Assembly: GCF_004378355.1 (NCBI RefSeq)
Contig: NZ_SNUB01000013.1
Coordinates: 27,348 to 91,347, forward strand
DNA length: 64,000 nt
Reading direction: 5' to 3'
Source: Psychromonas algicola
GTDB lineage: Bacteria; Pseudomonadota; Gammaproteobacteria; Enterobacterales; Psychromonadaceae
Part shown: piece by piece, positions 63,648 to 64,000 of the stretch
How positions within the stretch are numbered: position 1 is the stretch's first letter
Layout of the letters: each line of letters opens with the position of its first letter
The notes under the pieces: generated by a model
Told to the model about the DNA's origin: nothing
Databases searched by the model: none
Seen by the model: the letters and a program-made list of their open reading frames with translations, nothing else
Translations under genes and position numbers: made by a program

Positions 63648-63686
63648 TACTCGTTTTGTGTGTGTAACTTGTGTCCAAAACGAGTA
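63648..63686 (+). terminator. Hairpin downstream of gmhB
   Basis: TACTCGTTTTG and CAAAACGAGTA form an 11-bp perfect stem with a 17-base loop, 16 bp past the gmhB stop and followed by TAAAAATT. It probably insulates gmhB from the rRNA promoters. Confidence 0.6.
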
Positions 63687-63720
63687 TAAAAATTAATTGC
63701 AATTAATCACAATAAAACGC

Positions 63721-63748
63721 TTGCCAATACGATCACAATCCCTATAAT
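63721..63748 (+). promoter_or_regulatory. rRNA operon promoter P1
   Basis: TTGCCA - N16 - TATAAT followed by GCGACCCC, a GC-rich discriminator typical of stringently controlled rrn P1 promoters. An A/T-rich UP-element-like stretch lies just upstream (63687-63717). Confidence 0.75.
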
Positions 63749-63867
63749 GCGACCCCACAGACACAGCAGCTAACGCAAGTTACTGTTGCCGTCTCAGAAC
63801 AAAACTAAAGACGTAAGTGATTATTTAGAAAGATGTTTATCTCAATAAATAAAAAAGCAAAAAGACT

Positions 63868-63895
63868 TTGACATTGTTTGAAAGGCGCGTAGTAT
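63868..63895 (+). promoter_or_regulatory. rRNA operon promoter P2
   Basis: TTGACA - N16 - TAGTAT followed by ACGCCGCC, a GC-rich discriminator, 147 bp after P1, the usual tandem layout. Confidence 0.8.
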
Positions 63896-64000
63896 ACGCC
63901 GCCTAGCCGAAAGGCACGCTCTTTAACAATTTAATCAAACAATCTGTGTGAGCACTTATTGTTGATGTGATTTCAAAAAAATCAAAGTCCTACTTGTTAG
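63896..64000 (+). other. rRNA operon leader with boxA, 16S gene lies beyond the window
   Basis: After P2 the transcript contains GGCACGCTCTTTAACAATTT, whose GCTCTTTAACA (63918-63928) matches the boxA antitermination site. A leader rich in A/T follows to the window end. The start of mature 16S rRNA is not reached. Confidence 0.8.

Overview
This is AT-rich chromosomal DNA of a marine gammaproteobacterium. The best guess is a Psychromonas-like genus or a relative in the Alteromonadales/Vibrionales. That guess rests on gene content and order: mutS / pncC / recA, the block yggS-proC-yggT-yggU-DUF4426-rdgB-hemW divergent from pilT, pldB-yigL, and proS-trmO-rcsF-gmhB followed by an rRNA operon leader. 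The last block has the Escherichia coli order except that metNIQ is missing between rcsF and gmhB. The genus is inference; no 16S sequence lies inside the window.

Layout. 1-7.4 kb is accessory: the N-terminus of an MFS transporter, a 0.9-kb stretch almost without genes, a YitT-aminotransferase pair, a small gene split by one TAG codon, a DUF1289 gene, a TraB-like exported protein, an ADP-ribosylglycohydrolase with a small zinc-ribbon partner, and a small gene broken in a T6 tract. 7.4-17.6 kb is a polysaccharide-oligomer unit: a LysR regulator divergent from an Opp-type ABC importer, an attenuating terminator, a hexapeptide acetyltransferase and a cytoplasmic PL15-like lyase that carries a C9 tract. 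17.7-26 kb holds an SPFH-GYF / zinc-ribbon membrane pair (YdjI/YdjG-like), a MATE exporter, a small AraC regulator, a chemoreceptor and unknown proteins. 26-30 kb is glutathione-dependent formaldehyde detoxification (frmA, fghA, LysR) beside a decayed dehydrogenase remnant.

30-37 kb contains an esterase, an Lrp regulator, leuA (type 2) preceded by a leucine-rich leader peptide whose stop overlaps the leuA start, an unknown two-TM protein, and a guanine deaminase with a MazG-like pyrophosphohydrolase. 37.1-42.8 kb is a coherent redox locus. A two-component system of PmrAB/QseBC type is divergent from a ferric-reductase-like flavocytochrome, a 2[4Fe-4S] ferredoxin and a Tat-exported fumarate-reductase-type flavoprotein. 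Matching CTTAAC-N5-type boxes sit before both promoters. I consider this the most interesting system in the window.

42.8-64 kb is mostly core genome: Na/Pi transporter, mutS, pncC, recA with twin LexA boxes, an NrtS-like protein with a long tail, azlCD (azlC lacks any standard start codon), the hemW-yggS block, pilT, yaaA, yigL/pldB, a 174-bp MITE-like element, proS, a rhomboid protease, trmO, rcsF, gmhB and two tandem rRNA promoters with a boxA at the right edge.

All family assignments come from reading motifs and remembered family features; no database search was run.
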